Below, in pieces: positions 18,049-27,109 of a stretch of 37,198 bases of DNA. The DNA is taken from NCBI GenBank assembly GCA_938083445.1, contig CALKCP010000016.1:1-37198 (forward strand), read 5' to 3'. The first letter of the stretch is position 1. Each line of letters begins with the position of its first letter. This DNA is from an uncultured Ulvibacter sp. Its GTDB lineage: Bacteria > Bacteroidota > Bacteroidia > Flavobacteriales > Flavobacteriaceae. Under the pieces are notes generated by a model. The model made no database searches, was not told where the DNA came from, and saw only the letters and a program-made list of their open reading frames with translations. The position numbers and the translations under genes were made by a program.

Positions 18049-19389
18049 ATGAAATTTATTGATACCATAAAGAACGTTTGGAAAATCGAGGAGCTGAGAA
18101 ATCGGATCATCCTTACCCTAGGGCTGTTGCTAGTGTACCGTTTTGGTGCTCAAGTAACTTTACCTGGTATTGATGCTGGTAAACTCGGTGGATTTGCAGG
18201 AAATTTTGATGGCGGAATTGCCGGATTATTAAATGCGTTTACGGGTGGAGCTTTTGCGAAGGCTTCAGTTTTTGCTTTAGGTATTATGCCGTATATCTCG
18301 GCGTCAATTGTTGTTCAGCTTATGCAAATTGCCGTACCATATCTGCAAAAATTACAGAAAGAGGGTGAAAGCGGAAGGAAGAAGATTAACCAGATAACAC
18401 GTTGGTTGACGATCGGTATTTGTTTGGTTCAAGCGCCAAGTTACTTAGCTGGTTTACCGGCATTGGGAGTGCCTGCTGAAGCCTTTATAATAGGACAAAG
18501 TTTTATGTTTTATTTCTCATCGGTAATTATCTTAGTTACAGGTTGTATTTTTGCCATGTGGTTGGGAGAAAAAATCACGGACAAAGGAATCGGTAACGGT
18601 ATCTCTATTTTAATAATGGTTGGTATTATCGCTGGATTACCATTATCCTTTGCGCAAGAATTTGCGTCAAGAGTATTAGAATCAAATGGTGGTCTTATCA
18701 TGATCCTCATTGAATTGGTGATCTGGTTTGTAATTATCCTCTTGTCTATCATGCTCGTGATGGCGATGCGGAAAATACCAGTACAGTATGCGAGAAGAAC
18801 CGCTAGCGGAGAGTATGAAAAAAATATCTTTGGAGCAAGACAGTTTATACCTTTAAAGTTAAATGCATCAGGTGTAATGCCAATTATATTTGCTCAGGCA
18901 ATTATGTTTGTACCATCGGCTGTTGCAAGTCTATCAAAAAGTGATTGGGCGCAAACAATTCAGGCAACATTTAGTGATATCTTTGGATTTTGGTACAATG
19001 TTGTGTTCGCCTTTTTAATTATAATATTTACATATTTCTATACAGCGATTACTGTGCCTACCAACAAGATGGCCGATGATCTCAAACGCAGTGGTGGATT
19101 TATACCTGGTATAAAGCCTGGTACAGATACTGCTGAGTTTTTGGATAGAATTATGTCACAAATTACACTTCCAGGTTCTGTGTTTTTAGCATTAATTGCT
19201 ATTTTCCCAGCCGTTGTGGTGAAGTTTATGGGAATTCAACAAGGATGGGCATTGTTTTATGGTGGAACATCTTTACTAATTATGGTTGGTGTTGCTATCG
19301 ATACGATGCAGCAAGTAAATTCTTATTTATTGAACCGTCACTATGATGGGTTAATGAAGTCAGGTAAAAACAGAAAAGCAGTAGTATAA
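18049..19389 (+). CDS. secY: Protein translocase channel subunit SecY
   Basis: SecY forms the protein-conducting channel of the inner membrane with SecE and SecG and accepts substrates from SecA and from SRP/FtsY. The 446-residue product has ten predicted membrane segments. Family landmarks include [17 protein letters not shown] sequence after TM1 (here [13 protein letters not shown]), [14 protein letters not shown] in the TM2b area and [18 protein letters not shown]. The cytoplasmic loop [38 protein letters not shown] also fits. It follows rplO by 13 bases and precedes infA by one. The adk and map genes found after secY in many bacteria are absent. Confidence 0.99.
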   Translation: MKFIDTIKNVWKIEELRNRIILTLGLLLVYRFGAQVTLPGIDAGKLGGFAGNFDGGIAGLLNAFTGGAFAKASVFALGIMPYISASIVVQLMQIAVPYLQKLQKEGESGRKKINQITRWLTIGICLVQAPSYLAGLPALGVPAEAFIIGQSFMFYFSSVIILVTGCIFAMWLGEKITDKGIGNGISILIMVGIIAGLPLSFAQEFASRVLESNGGLIMILIELVIWFVIILLSIMLVMAMRKIPVQYARRTASGEYEKNIFGARQFIPLKLNASGVMPIIFAQAIMFVPSAVASLSKSDWAQTIQATFSDIFGFWYNVVFAFLIIIFTYFYTAITVPTNKMADDLKRSGGFIPGIKPGTDTAEFLDRIMSQITLPGSVFLALIAIFPAVVVKFMGIQQGWALFYGGTSLLIMVGVAIDTMQQVNSYLLNRHYDGLMKSGKNRKAVV

Positions 19390-19390
19390 T

Positions 19391-19606
19391 ATGGCAAAAC
19401 AATCAGCAATTGAACAAGATGGAAGCATCGTAGAAGCATTGTCTAATGCAATGTTTCGTGTAGAATTGGAGAATGGTCACATTGTTACAGCGCATATTTC
19501 GGGTAAAATGCGTATGCACTATATTAAATTGTTACCCGGCGATAAAGTTAAATTAGAAATGAGTCCTTACGATTTATCAAAGGCTCGAATAACGTATAGA
19601 TACTAA
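19391..19606 (+). CDS. infA: Translation initiation factor IF-1
   Basis: IF-1 blocks the A site of the 30S subunit during initiation. The 71-residue product is a single S1/OB fold with the family pattern [59 protein letters not shown] present in full. It starts one base after the secY stop and is followed after 3 bases by rpmJ, a neighbourhood (secY-infA-rpmJ-rpsM) usual in Bacteroidota. Confidence 0.99.
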   Translation: MAKQSAIEQDGSIVEALSNAMFRVELENGHIVTAHISGKMRMHYIKLLPGDKVKLEMSPYDLSKARITYRY

Positions 19607-19609
19607 GTA

Positions 19610-19726
19610 ATGAAAGTTAGAGCATCCGTTAAAAAAAGAAGTGCCGACTGCAAAATAGTTCGCAGAAAAGGCAGATTGTATGTAATTAATAAAAAGAACC
19701 CAAAGTTCAAACAAAGACAAGGATAA
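19610..19726 (+). CDS. rpmJ: 50S ribosomal protein L36, zinc-free form
   Basis: This 38-residue protein was read directly from the sequence: [20 protein letters not shown] at the start and NPKFKQRQG at the end. It aligns without gaps to L36. The zinc-binding form has three Cys and one His; here only Cys14 remains, and the other ligand positions are Arg/Ser, Asn and Phe. So it is the zinc-independent (C-minus) version. L36 stabilises the 50S subunit near the L7/L12 stalk base. It sits 3 bases after infA and 3 before rpsM. Confidence 0.97.
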   Translation: MKVRASVKKRSADCKIVRRKGRLYVINKKNPKFKQRQG

Positions 19727-19729
19727 GTT

Positions 19730-20104
19730 ATGGCAAGAATCGCAGGTGTAGATATTCCTAAGCAAAAGAGGGGTGTAATCGCGTTAACGTATATTTTTGG
19801 AATCGGTAAAAGCCGTGCCCAAGATATTTTAAGCAAGGCCGGAGTTAGCGAAGACAAAAAAGTAAGCGAATGGAACGATGAAGAAATCGGGGCAATTCGT
19901 GAGACTGTAGGGTCTTTTAAAATCGAAGGAGAATTACGTAGCGAAATTCAATTAAGCATTAAACGCTTAATGGATATAGGTTGTTACAGAGGAATTCGTC
20001 ATAGAGTTGGTCTTCCATTAAGGGGGCAACGAACAAAGAATAACTCAAGAACAAGAAAAGGAAAACGTAAAACAGTTGCTAACAAGAAGAAGGCAACTAA
20101 ATAA
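19730..20104 (+). CDS. rpsM: 30S ribosomal protein S13
   Basis: S13 forms intersubunit bridges and contacts the P-site tRNA through its basic tail. The 124-residue product begins [20 protein letters not shown], includes [13 protein letters not shown] and the signature [25 protein letters not shown], and ends in a Lys-rich tail. In E. coli the S4 repressor binds just before rpsM at the start of the alpha operon; here the gap to rpmJ is only 3 bases, so no such site can exist at that position. Confidence 0.99.
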   Translation: MARIAGVDIPKQKRGVIALTYIFGIGKSRAQDILSKAGVSEDKKVSEWNDEEIGAIRETVGSFKIEGELRSEIQLSIKRLMDIGCYRGIRHRVGLPLRGQRTKNNSRTRKGKRKTVANKKKATK

Positions 20105-20113
20105 TCCAGAGAT

Positions 20114-20515
20114 ATGGCAAAGACTACTTCAAGAAGTACGAAAGGTACTAAGAAACGAAAGGTTGTTGTTGAATCAACAGGGGCAGCTCATGTTACAGCT
20201 TCCTTCAATAACATTATAATATCTTTATCCAATAAAGCCGGAGATGTAATCTCATGGTCATCTGCGGGTAAAATGGGATTTAGAGGATCTAAGAAAAACA
20301 CACCATATGCGGCTCAACTAGCTGCAGAAGATTGTGCAAAAGTTGCTCACGAGGCAGGATTGCGTAAGGTGAAGGTGTATGTAAAAGGACCTGGAAATGG
20401 TAGAGAATCTGCAATAAGATCAATACATAATTCAGGAATTGAAGTAACGGAAATTATCGATGTTACTCCAATGGCACACAATGGTTGTAGACCACCAAAA
20501 AGAAGAAGAGTTTAA
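20114..20515 (+). CDS. rpsK: 30S ribosomal protein S11
   Basis: S11 belongs to the 30S platform and helps select the correct Shine-Dalgarno interaction and tRNA in the P and E sites. The 133-residue product carries [17 protein letters not shown] sequence ([13 protein letters not shown]), [20 protein letters not shown], and the signature [20 protein letters not shown]. It ends with [13 protein letters not shown]. It is followed by an 84-base structured gap before rpsD. A long-known interest is that S11 proteins of Flavobacteria help to hide the anti-Shine-Dalgarno sequence; I cannot assess that from one sequence. Confidence 0.99.
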   Translation: MAKTTSRSTKGTKKRKVVVESTGAAHVTASFNNIIISLSNKAGDVISWSSAGKMGFRGSKKNTPYAAQLAAEDCAKVAHEAGLRKVKVYVKGPGNGRESAIRSIHNSGIEVTEIIDVTPMAHNGCRPPKRRRV

Positions 20516-20599
20516 TAATAAATATCAATCTGAAGGAATCATGAGCTAAAGGATTAACGTAAGACCTTAATTTAGTTCTCCCTTCAAAAACAATTAAAA
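20516..20599 (+). promoter_or_regulatory. Candidate S4 leader RNA upstream of rpsD
   Basis: Two nested helices fold this 84-base gap. The outer one is TGAAGG (20531-20536) with CCTTCA (20581-20586), perfect. The inner one is GAGCTAAA (20543-20550) with TTTAGTTC (20571-20578), eight pairs with one G-U. A GG/CC pair (20551-20552 with 20565-20566) can extend it. The 3' strand of the outer helix ends 13 bases before the rpsD start codon, so folding could block ribosome access. S4 autoregulates the alpha operon in E. coli and its own gene in Bacillus. S4 leader candidates in Bacteroidota have, as I recall, been proposed from comparative genomics; I cannot check that here. Confidence 0.58.
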
Positions 20600-21205
20600 A
20601 TGGCAAGATATACTGGTCCAAAATCAAAAATAGCACGAAAGTTCGGTGAGGCTATTTTCGGAGATGATAAAGCCTTCGAAAAGAGAAATTATCCTCCAGG
20701 ACAGCATGGTAATAACCGTCGTCGTGGAAAAAAATCTGAATATGCAAACCAATTAGCTGAAAAGCAAAAAGCGAAATATACGTATGGAGTTTTGGAGCGC
20801 CAATTCAGAAATATGTTTAAAAAAGCAACTGCAGCTCCTGGAATTACAGGTGAGACGTTGTTACAATTATGTGAGTCGCGTCTTGACAATGTTGTTTATC
20901 GTATGGGGATTTCCCCAAGTCGTTCAGGTGCAAGACAATTGGTTTCACATCGTCACATCACAGTAAATGGTGAAAAAGTGAACATTCCATCGTACCAGTT
21001 ACAAGCTGGAGATGTAGTAGGAGTAAGAGAGAAGTCAAAATCCCTCGAAGCTATTCAAAATTCGTTAAGTAATGCAAGTCAAGTGTATGAGTGGATCACA
21101 TGGAACGGTGAGATAATGGAAGGTACGTATGTATCAATTCCTCAACGTCTTCAAATCCCAGAAAACATTAACGAGCAATTTATCGTCGAATTATATTCTA
21201 AATAA
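20600..21205 (+). CDS. rpsD: 30S ribosomal protein S4
   Basis: S4 nucleates 30S assembly by binding the 5' domain of 16S rRNA, and it is an autoregulator in several bacteria. The 201-residue product begins [21 protein letters not shown]. It carries the S4 RNA-binding domain at about 92-155 ([31 protein letters not shown]) and ends IVELYSK. Only one Cys is present, outside the N-terminal region, so this is the zinc-free type. It stands behind an 84-base leader with nested helices and 21 bases before rpoA. Confidence 0.99.
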   Translation: MARYTGPKSKIARKFGEAIFGDDKAFEKRNYPPGQHGNNRRRGKKSEYANQLAEKQKAKYTYGVLERQFRNMFKKATAAPGITGETLLQLCESRLDNVVYRMGISPSRSGARQLVSHRHITVNGEKVNIPSYQLQAGDVVGVREKSKSLEAIQNSLSNASQVYEWITWNGEIMEGTYVSIPQRLQIPENINEQFIVELYSK

Positions 21206-21226
21206 TTAAAACACACGAGTCACATT

Positions 21227-22219
21227 ATGGCAGTATTTAGTTTTCAGAAGCCTGACAAAGTTATCATGATTAATTCAACCGATTTCGAGGGGAAATTTGA
21301 ATTTCGTCCTTTGGAGCCCGGTTATGGTTTAACAATTGGTAACGCATTAAGAAGAGTATTACTTTCTTCATTAGAAGGATTTGCAATTACTTCAATTCGT
21401 ATCGAAGGAGTGTCCCATGAGTTTTCAACAATAGCTGGTGTCGTAGAGGATGTAACTGAAATCATTTTGAATCTTAAACAAGTTCGTTTTAAGAGACAAA
21501 TTGATGAAATTGATAACGAAACAGTAACGCTTTCACTGAATGGTGGAGATCAGTTAACGGCTGGTGATTTTCAGAAATACATCTCAGGATTCCAGGTGTT
21601 AAATCCAGATATGGTAATATGCCATATGGATGCCAAGGTAAACCTGAATTTCGAAATCACTATCGAAAAAGGAAGAGGATATGTTCCTGCAGAAGAGAAC
21701 AAGAAGGCAAACGCGCCTTTGGGTACTATTTTCACGGATTCTATCTACACGCCAATAAAAAATGTTAAGTATAGCATTGAAAATTTTCGTGTTGAGCAGA
21801 AAACAGATTATGAAAAACTCGTTTTTGAAATAGTAACGGACGGCTCTATCAACCCAAAAGATGCTTTAACAGAAGCGGCAAAAACATTGATACATCACTT
21901 TATGTTATTTAGTGACGAACGTATCACTCTTGAGGCTGATGAAATAGCTCAAACTGAAACTTATGATGAAGAATCTCTTCACATGCGTCAATTGCTTAAA
22001 ACAAAATTAGTAGACATGGACCTTTCGGTACGTGCTCTTAATTGTTTGAAAGCTGCTGAAGTGGATACACTTGGTGACTTAGTTTCTTTTAACAAGAATG
22101 ATTTAATGAAGTTCAGAAACTTTGGAAAAAAGTCTCTTACTGAATTAGAAGAGCTTGTAAATGTGAAAGGACTAAACTTCGGTATGGACCTTCAGAAATA
22201 TAAATTAGATAAAGATTAA
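21227..22219 (+). CDS. rpoA: DNA-directed RNA polymerase alpha subunit
   Basis: The alpha subunit dimerises to start RNA polymerase assembly and contacts upstream promoter DNA and activators. The 330-residue product has the N-terminal assembly domain (about 1-235; [28 protein letters not shown] is diagnostic) and the helix-hairpin-helix C-terminal domain (about 255-325; [21 protein letters not shown] and [14 protein letters not shown]). Length is normal. It lies 21 bases after rpsD and 60 before rplQ. Confidence 0.99.
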   Translation: MAVFSFQKPDKVIMINSTDFEGKFEFRPLEPGYGLTIGNALRRVLLSSLEGFAITSIRIEGVSHEFSTIAGVVEDVTEIILNLKQVRFKRQIDEIDNETVTLSLNGGDQLTAGDFQKYISGFQVLNPDMVICHMDAKVNLNFEITIEKGRGYVPAEENKKANAPLGTIFTDSIYTPIKNVKYSIENFRVEQKTDYEKLVFEIVTDGSINPKDALTEAAKTLIHHFMLFSDERITLEADEIAQTETYDEESLHMRQLLKTKLVDMDLSVRALNCLKAAEVDTLGDLVSFNKNDLMKFRNFGKKSLTELEELVNVKGLNFGMDLQKYKLDKD

Positions 22220-22221
22220 TA

Positions 22222-22263
22222 CATCATATTTTGCTCCTCATAGCGAGTTGAAGCAAGATGATG
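22222..22263 (+). promoter_or_regulatory. Hairpin in the rpoA-rplQ gap, candidate L17 leader
   Basis: CATCAT (22222-22227) pairs with ATGATG (22258-22263), and TTGCT (22231-22235) with AGCAA (22252-22256). Together they make an 11-pair stem interrupted by a small internal loop, closing on a loop that can itself form CTC/GAG. It begins two bases after the rpoA stop and ends 16 bases before the rplQ start. There is no U-tract, so it is not a terminator. It could uncouple L17 from alpha translation or serve as an L17 or RNase site. The pairing is observed; the function is inferred. Confidence 0.45.
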
Positions 22264-22279
22264 ATTAAAATAAAATGTC

Positions 22280-22756
22280 ATGAGACACGGAAAAAAAATA
22301 AATCACTTAGGAAGAAAAAAAGCCCATAGAGTAGCTATGTTAGCAAATATGGCTTGTTCTTTAATTGAGCATAAAAGAATTAATACAACAGTAGCGAAGG
22401 CTAAAGCATTGAAACGATTCGTAGAGCCAATGATTACGAAGTCTAAAGAAGATACAACACACAACCGTCGTATCGTCTATTCGAGATTACGTCAAAAAGA
22501 AGCTGTTGCAGAATTGTTTAGAGATGTAGCAACTAAAGTTGGAGATCGACCTGGTGGATACACGCGTATTATAAAACTTGGGAATAGACTAGGAGATAAT
22601 GCGGATATGGCAATGATTGAATTGGTTGATTTTAATGAGATATACAACGCAGGAAAAGTAACAAAGAAGAAATCAACAAGACGTAGTCGTCGTGGTGGTG
22701 GAGCTGCTGTTGCAACCCCTCCGGTTGATGCTAATACTACAAAAGAAGAAGAGTAA
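22280..22756 (+). CDS. rplQ: 50S ribosomal protein L17
   Basis: L17 lies on the 50S surface close to the tunnel exit. The protein starts [20 protein letters not shown], the family signature, and the core of about 115 residues matches the usual domain. It has a C-terminal tail (about 130-158, rich in Lys, Arg, Gly, Ala and ending in acidic residues) not found in the 127-residue E. coli protein. This tail looks disordered and resembles other Bacteroidota L17 proteins. It is the last gene of the cluster and is followed by a strong intrinsic terminator. Confidence 0.98.
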   Translation: MRHGKKINHLGRKKAHRVAMLANMACSLIEHKRINTTVAKAKALKRFVEPMITKSKEDTTHNRRIVYSRLRQKEAVAELFRDVATKVGDRPGGYTRIIKLGNRLGDNADMAMIELVDFNEIYNAGKVTKKKSTRRSRRGGGAAVATPPVDANTTKEEE

Positions 22757-22778
22757 ATGAGGCATCATTTATAGATAT

Positions 22779-22815
22779 AAAGGGATAAGTCATTACGACT
22801 TATCCCTTTTTTTTT
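22779..22815 (+). terminator. Intrinsic terminator of the ribosomal cluster
   Basis: AAAGGGATAAGTC (22779-22791) and GACTTATCCCTTT (22797-22809) form a perfect 13-bp stem with loop ATTAC. It is followed by a run of nine T (22807-22815). It lies 23 bases behind the rplQ stop and closes the 17-kb unit. Confidence 0.93.
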
Positions 22816-22892
22816 GTTTTAAAGTTACTTTTGAAATAAAAATATTGAATCTGATGTTCTTTATAGATTGTTAAGAATTATTAATTTCTATA

Positions 22893-22924
22893 TTTTCAAA
22901 AGAAGGTCAATTAAAGTATTTTTG
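22893..22924 (+). promoter_or_regulatory. Promoter of carA
   Basis: TATTTTTG (22917-22924) matches TAnnTTTG exactly. The -33 element TTTT at 22893-22896 is one mismatch from TTTG, at a spacing of 20. The start would be near 22930, leaving a leader of about 100 bases. That leader contains a hairpin (22946-22952 with 22958-22964, seven pairs with two G-U, loop TTTTG). No terminator follows it, so I see no clear attenuator. Confidence 0.55.
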
Positions 22925-23029
22925 TACAATGTTATTATATTAGGGAGTGTTCTTTTGGAATGCTAGTGTCAAGAAAAGACTTTTGTAAAATACTCTAATG
23001 AACTATTAAGGACGAATAATAAAAAAAAG

Positions 23030-24154
23030 ATGAAATATCAAACAAGAAAGAAAGCGCTCATTTTATTGGCTGATGGTACTATTTTTCATGGCAAAGTAGT
23101 TAGTGGTATGGAAGGTTCAGCCTTTGGAGAAGTTTGTTTTAATACTGGTATGACCGGGTATCAAGAAATATTTACCGATCCCTCTTATTTTGGTCAGTTA
23201 ATGGTTGCAACGAATGCCCATATTGGGAATTATGGGGCAAACACAGAGGAGGTAGAATCAAATAGCGTAAAAATAGCAGGCTTAATTTGTCGAAATTTTA
23301 GCTATCACCAATCTCGTTCGGCAGCTAGCGGTTCCCTCGAGAATTTTTTAAATGATAACAATCTATTGGCCATTAGTGATGTTGATACTAGGGCCTTAGT
23401 GAATTATATTAGGGATAATGGTGCGATGAATGCTGTTATTACTACGGAAATAGAAAATCTGGAAGCTTTAAAAATACAATTGGCGTCGGTTCCTGGAATG
23501 AAAGGACTTGAACTTGCAAGCAAGGTGTCTACTAAAGAGCCATATTTCTATGGAAATGAAAATGCTACGTATAAGGTTTCGGCGCTTGATATAGGGATCA
23601 AAAAGAATATTCTGCGGAACCTTGCAGAAAGAGATTGTTATGTAAAAGTATTTCCTTTTGATGCGAGTTTCGACGAAATGGAGGCTTTCAATCCAGACGG
23701 CTATTTCTTATCCAATGGACCGGGAGATCCAGAACCTCTGAGCAATGCAATTCAAACTGCGAAGCAAATAATAGAGAAAGGGTTGCCGTTGTTTGGTATA
23801 TGCCTAGGTCATCAAGTGATTGCATTGGCGAATAAAATTTCTACATATAAGATGCACAATGGTCATAGAGGAATCAACCACCCAGTTAAGAATTTGTTGA
23901 CTGGAAAGGGAGAGATAACGTCTCAAAATCATGGCTTTGCAATCAATCGAGAGGAGACGGAAGCGAACCCAGACATAGAAATAACACACCTGCATTTAAA
24001 TGATCATACAGTCGCTGGAATACGAATGAAAAATAAGCCGGTATTTTCGGTACAATATCATCCAGAGGCAAGTCCAGGTCCTCATGATGCATCTTATTTA
24101 TTCGATCAGTTCGTTGATCTTATTAAAACAAGCACTGTAAAAGAAGTCCATTAA
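23030..24154 (+). CDS. carA: Carbamoyl-phosphate synthase small (glutaminase) subunit
   Basis: CarA hydrolyses glutamine and passes ammonia to CarB for carbamoyl phosphate, used for arginine and pyrimidines. The 374-residue protein has the N-terminal CPSase small domain (ALILLADGTIFHGK, TGYQEIFTDPSY) and a C-terminal class I glutamine amidotransferase. The nucleophile Cys lies near 258 (FGICLGHQV), with His344 and Glu346 in YHPEASPGPHD. carB is not adjacent. The stop codon TAA (24152-24154) lies in the loop of the intrinsic terminator, so the last codons of the gene form its stem. It has its own promoter and appears monocistronic. Confidence 0.98.
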   Translation: MKYQTRKKALILLADGTIFHGKVVSGMEGSAFGEVCFNTGMTGYQEIFTDPSYFGQLMVATNAHIGNYGANTEEVESNSVKIAGLICRNFSYHQSRSAASGSLENFLNDNNLLAISDVDTRALVNYIRDNGAMNAVITTEIENLEALKIQLASVPGMKGLELASKVSTKEPYFYGNENATYKVSALDIGIKKNILRNLAERDCYVKVFPFDASFDEMEAFNPDGYFLSNGPGDPEPLSNAIQTAKQIIEKGLPLFGICLGHQVIALANKISTYKMHNGHRGINHPVKNLLTGKGEITSQNHGFAINREETEANPDIEITHLHLNDHTVAGIRMKNKPVFSVQYHPEASPGPHDASYLFDQFVDLIKTSTVKEVH

Positions 24155-24168
24155 TGGACTTCTTTTTT
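24139..24168 (+). terminator. Terminator overlapping the 3' end of carA
   Basis: AAAAGAAGTCCA (24139-24150) and TGGACTTCTTTT (24155-24166) form a perfect 12-bp stem with loop TTAA. Six T in a row run from 24163 to 24168. The carA stop codon TAA occupies the loop. The perfect symmetry could also terminate transcription on the other strand. Confidence 0.88.
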
Positions 24169-24230
24169 ATTAAAATACGAAAACGTTGTAGTGTTTAATT
24201 TGGTGTAAAGTACTGTTATTATTGAGGAGA

Positions 24231-24263
24231 GGTCACTTTAATGAAGGCTTTTTTGTATCTTCA
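24231..24263 (+). promoter_or_regulatory. Possible promoter of eno
   Basis: TATCTTCA (24256-24263) resembles TAnnTTTG with two mismatches, and ATTG (24231-24234) stands 21 bases before it. Transcription would begin near 24269, about 18 bases before the eno start. A promoter is needed here because a strong terminator closes carA. The match is moderate. Confidence 0.38.
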
Positions 24264-24277
24264 CGAGCTAATTTTAA

Positions 24278-25576
<1,299 letters not shown>

Positions 25577-25595
25577 AGATCGATTGGATGTATAA

Positions 25596-25628
25596 AAAAA
25601 AAGCCCTGTATGTTACAGGGCTTTTTTT
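25596..25628 (+). terminator. Terminator of eno, symmetrical
   Basis: A 15-bp perfect stem (25596-25610 with 25614-25628) closes on the three-base loop TGT. The 5' arm starts with seven A and the 3' arm ends with seven T, so the GCCCTGTA/TACAGGGC core can end transcription from either side. It lies 19 bases after the eno stop. Confidence 0.93.
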
Positions 25629-25730
25629 ATGCGCGCTCCTTATACCATGAATTCTACTTTTTTAAGGTTTATTTAACCAATGGGGTCTTTTGAAATGGTA
25701 GAATTTTAATCAATATTTCGTATCTTAGCA

Positions 25731-25738
25731 GCTCCCAA
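25731..25738 (+). promoter_or_regulatory. Possible -7 element of gltA
   Basis: TATCTTAG differs from TAnnTTTG at one position and lies 24 bases before the gltA start. TTTT at 25704-25707 could be a poor -33 element at a 23-base spacing. A promoter must exist in this gap because eno is closed by a strong terminator. This is the best candidate, but weak. Confidence 0.35.
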
Positions 25739-25762
25739 AAAATTTAAATTCAATAAATATAT

Positions 25763-27049
25763 ATGTCAAAAATAGCTACGCTCGAAATCGGAGGTAAAAA
25801 GTACGAATTCCCTATCATAGAAGGAACCGAAAAGGAACTGGGTATTGATATTAAAACACTTCGTGGCGCTACAGATAGCGTTATAACAATCGATCCGGGA
25901 TATAAAAACACCGGGGCTTGTGAGAGTGCTATTACCTATTTAGACGGAGAGAAAGGCATTCTTAGATATCGAGGGTATTCGATTGAGGAATTAGCCGAAA
26001 AAGCTGATTTTCTTGAGGTTGCTTATCTACTAATTTTCGGGGATTTGCCAAAATTAGAGGAGCTAGCTAAATTTCATGCAGATATCAAAGAACAAAGTGT
26101 TGTTGATGACGATGTAAAGAAAATATTAGATGCATTTCCAAAGACGGCGCATCCAATGGGTGTATTGTCTTGTTTGACAAGTGCTTTAACAGCGTTTAAC
26201 CCTTCTACGGTAGATGTTGAAAGTGAAGAGGAAATGTACAAATCAACTGTAAAAATATTAGGGAAATTTCCTGTTTTAGTAGCTTGGACCATGCGTAAGC
26301 AAAAAGGGTTGCCTTTAAATTATGGTGATACAAGCCTAGGGTATGTAGAAAACATCATGAAAATGATGTACGAAAAACCAAACGAGCAATACGAGCAAAA
26401 TAACATTCTATTAAATGCACTAGATAAATTACTAATATTACATGCAGACCATGAACAAAACTGTTCTACATCTACAGTGCGTATGGTAGGTTCTTCTCAT
26501 GCAGGATTGTACGCGTCACTTTCGGCCGGAATTTCTGCACTTTGGGGACCACTGCACGGAGGTGCCAATCAAGCGGTACTAGAAATGCTGGAAGCTATTA
26601 AAGAAGACGGCGGTGACACTGAAAAGTTTATGGCAAAAGCCAAAGACAAATCTGACTCTTTTAGATTAATGGGTTTCGGACATAGAGTTTATAAAAACTT
26701 TGATCCACGTGCAAAAATTATTAAAGTAGCTGCCGATGAAGTTTTGGCAGACCTAGGAATAGAAGATCCAGTATTAGATATTGCAAAAGGACTTTCTGAA
26801 GAGGCATTAAGAGATGCATATTTTGTGGACCGTAAACTGTATCCTAATGTAGATTTCTATTCGGGTATTATTTATAGAGCGATGGGTATTCCTGTTGAAA
26901 TGTTTACCGTAATGTTTGCCCTAGGTAGATTGCCAGGGTGGATTGCACAATGGAAAGAAATGCGTATGCGTAAAGAGCCTATTGGTAGACCAAGACAAAT
27001 TTATATTGGTGAAAATAATCGTCCGTTTATAGACATAGAGAAAAGATAG
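25763..27049 (+). CDS. gltA: Citrate synthase
   Basis: Citrate synthase condenses oxaloacetate with acetyl-CoA as the first step of the TCA cycle. The 428-residue protein matches the length and the N-terminal beta domain (LEIGGKKYEFPIIEG) of the type II, hexameric, NADH-sensitive enzymes of Gram-negative bacteria. The catalytic triad is present: His265 in WGPLHGGAN, His307 in GFGHRVYK and Asp364 in PNVDFYSG. It is followed 19 bases downstream by an intrinsic terminator and starts 134 bases after the eno terminator. Allosteric type cannot be proved from sequence alone. Confidence 0.98.
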   Translation: MSKIATLEIGGKKYEFPIIEGTEKELGIDIKTLRGATDSVITIDPGYKNTGACESAITYLDGEKGILRYRGYSIEELAEKADFLEVAYLLIFGDLPKLEELAKFHADIKEQSVVDDDVKKILDAFPKTAHPMGVLSCLTSALTAFNPSTVDVESEEEMYKSTVKILGKFPVLVAWTMRKQKGLPLNYGDTSLGYVENIMKMMYEKPNEQYEQNNILLNALDKLLILHADHEQNCSTSTVRMVGSSHAGLYASLSAGISALWGPLHGGANQAVLEMLEAIKEDGGDTEKFMAKAKDKSDSFRLMGFGHRVYKNFDPRAKIIKVAADEVLADLGIEDPVLDIAKGLSEEALRDAYFVDRKLYPNVDFYSGIIYRAMGIPVEMFTVMFALGRLPGWIAQWKEMRMRKEPIGRPRQIYIGENNRPFIDIEKR

Positions 27050-27068
27050 TTAGAAGATTTATTAAATG

Positions 27069-27098
27069 AAAGCATCCGCAAAAGTGGATGCTTTTTTT
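27069..27098 (+). terminator. Terminator of gltA
   Basis: AAAGCATCCGC (27069-27079) pairs with GTGGATGCTTT (27084-27094), 11 pairs with one G-U, loop AAAA. Seven T follow at 27092-27098. The last T is also the first base of the -7 element of the next gene. Confidence 0.9.
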
Positions 27099-27105
27099 AT
27101 ATTTG
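27098..27105 (+). promoter_or_regulatory. -7 element of the amidinohydrolase gene, leaderless start
   Basis: TATATTTG matches TAnnTTTG exactly. With a usual 5-7 base spacing the transcript would start at 27110-27112, the ATG of the gene (27110) or its neighbour (27113). The mRNA would then have no leader. No good TTTG is found at the -33 position, which falls inside the stem of the gltA terminator. The promoter is therefore plausible but incomplete. Confidence 0.42.
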
Positions 27106-27109
27106 CTAT

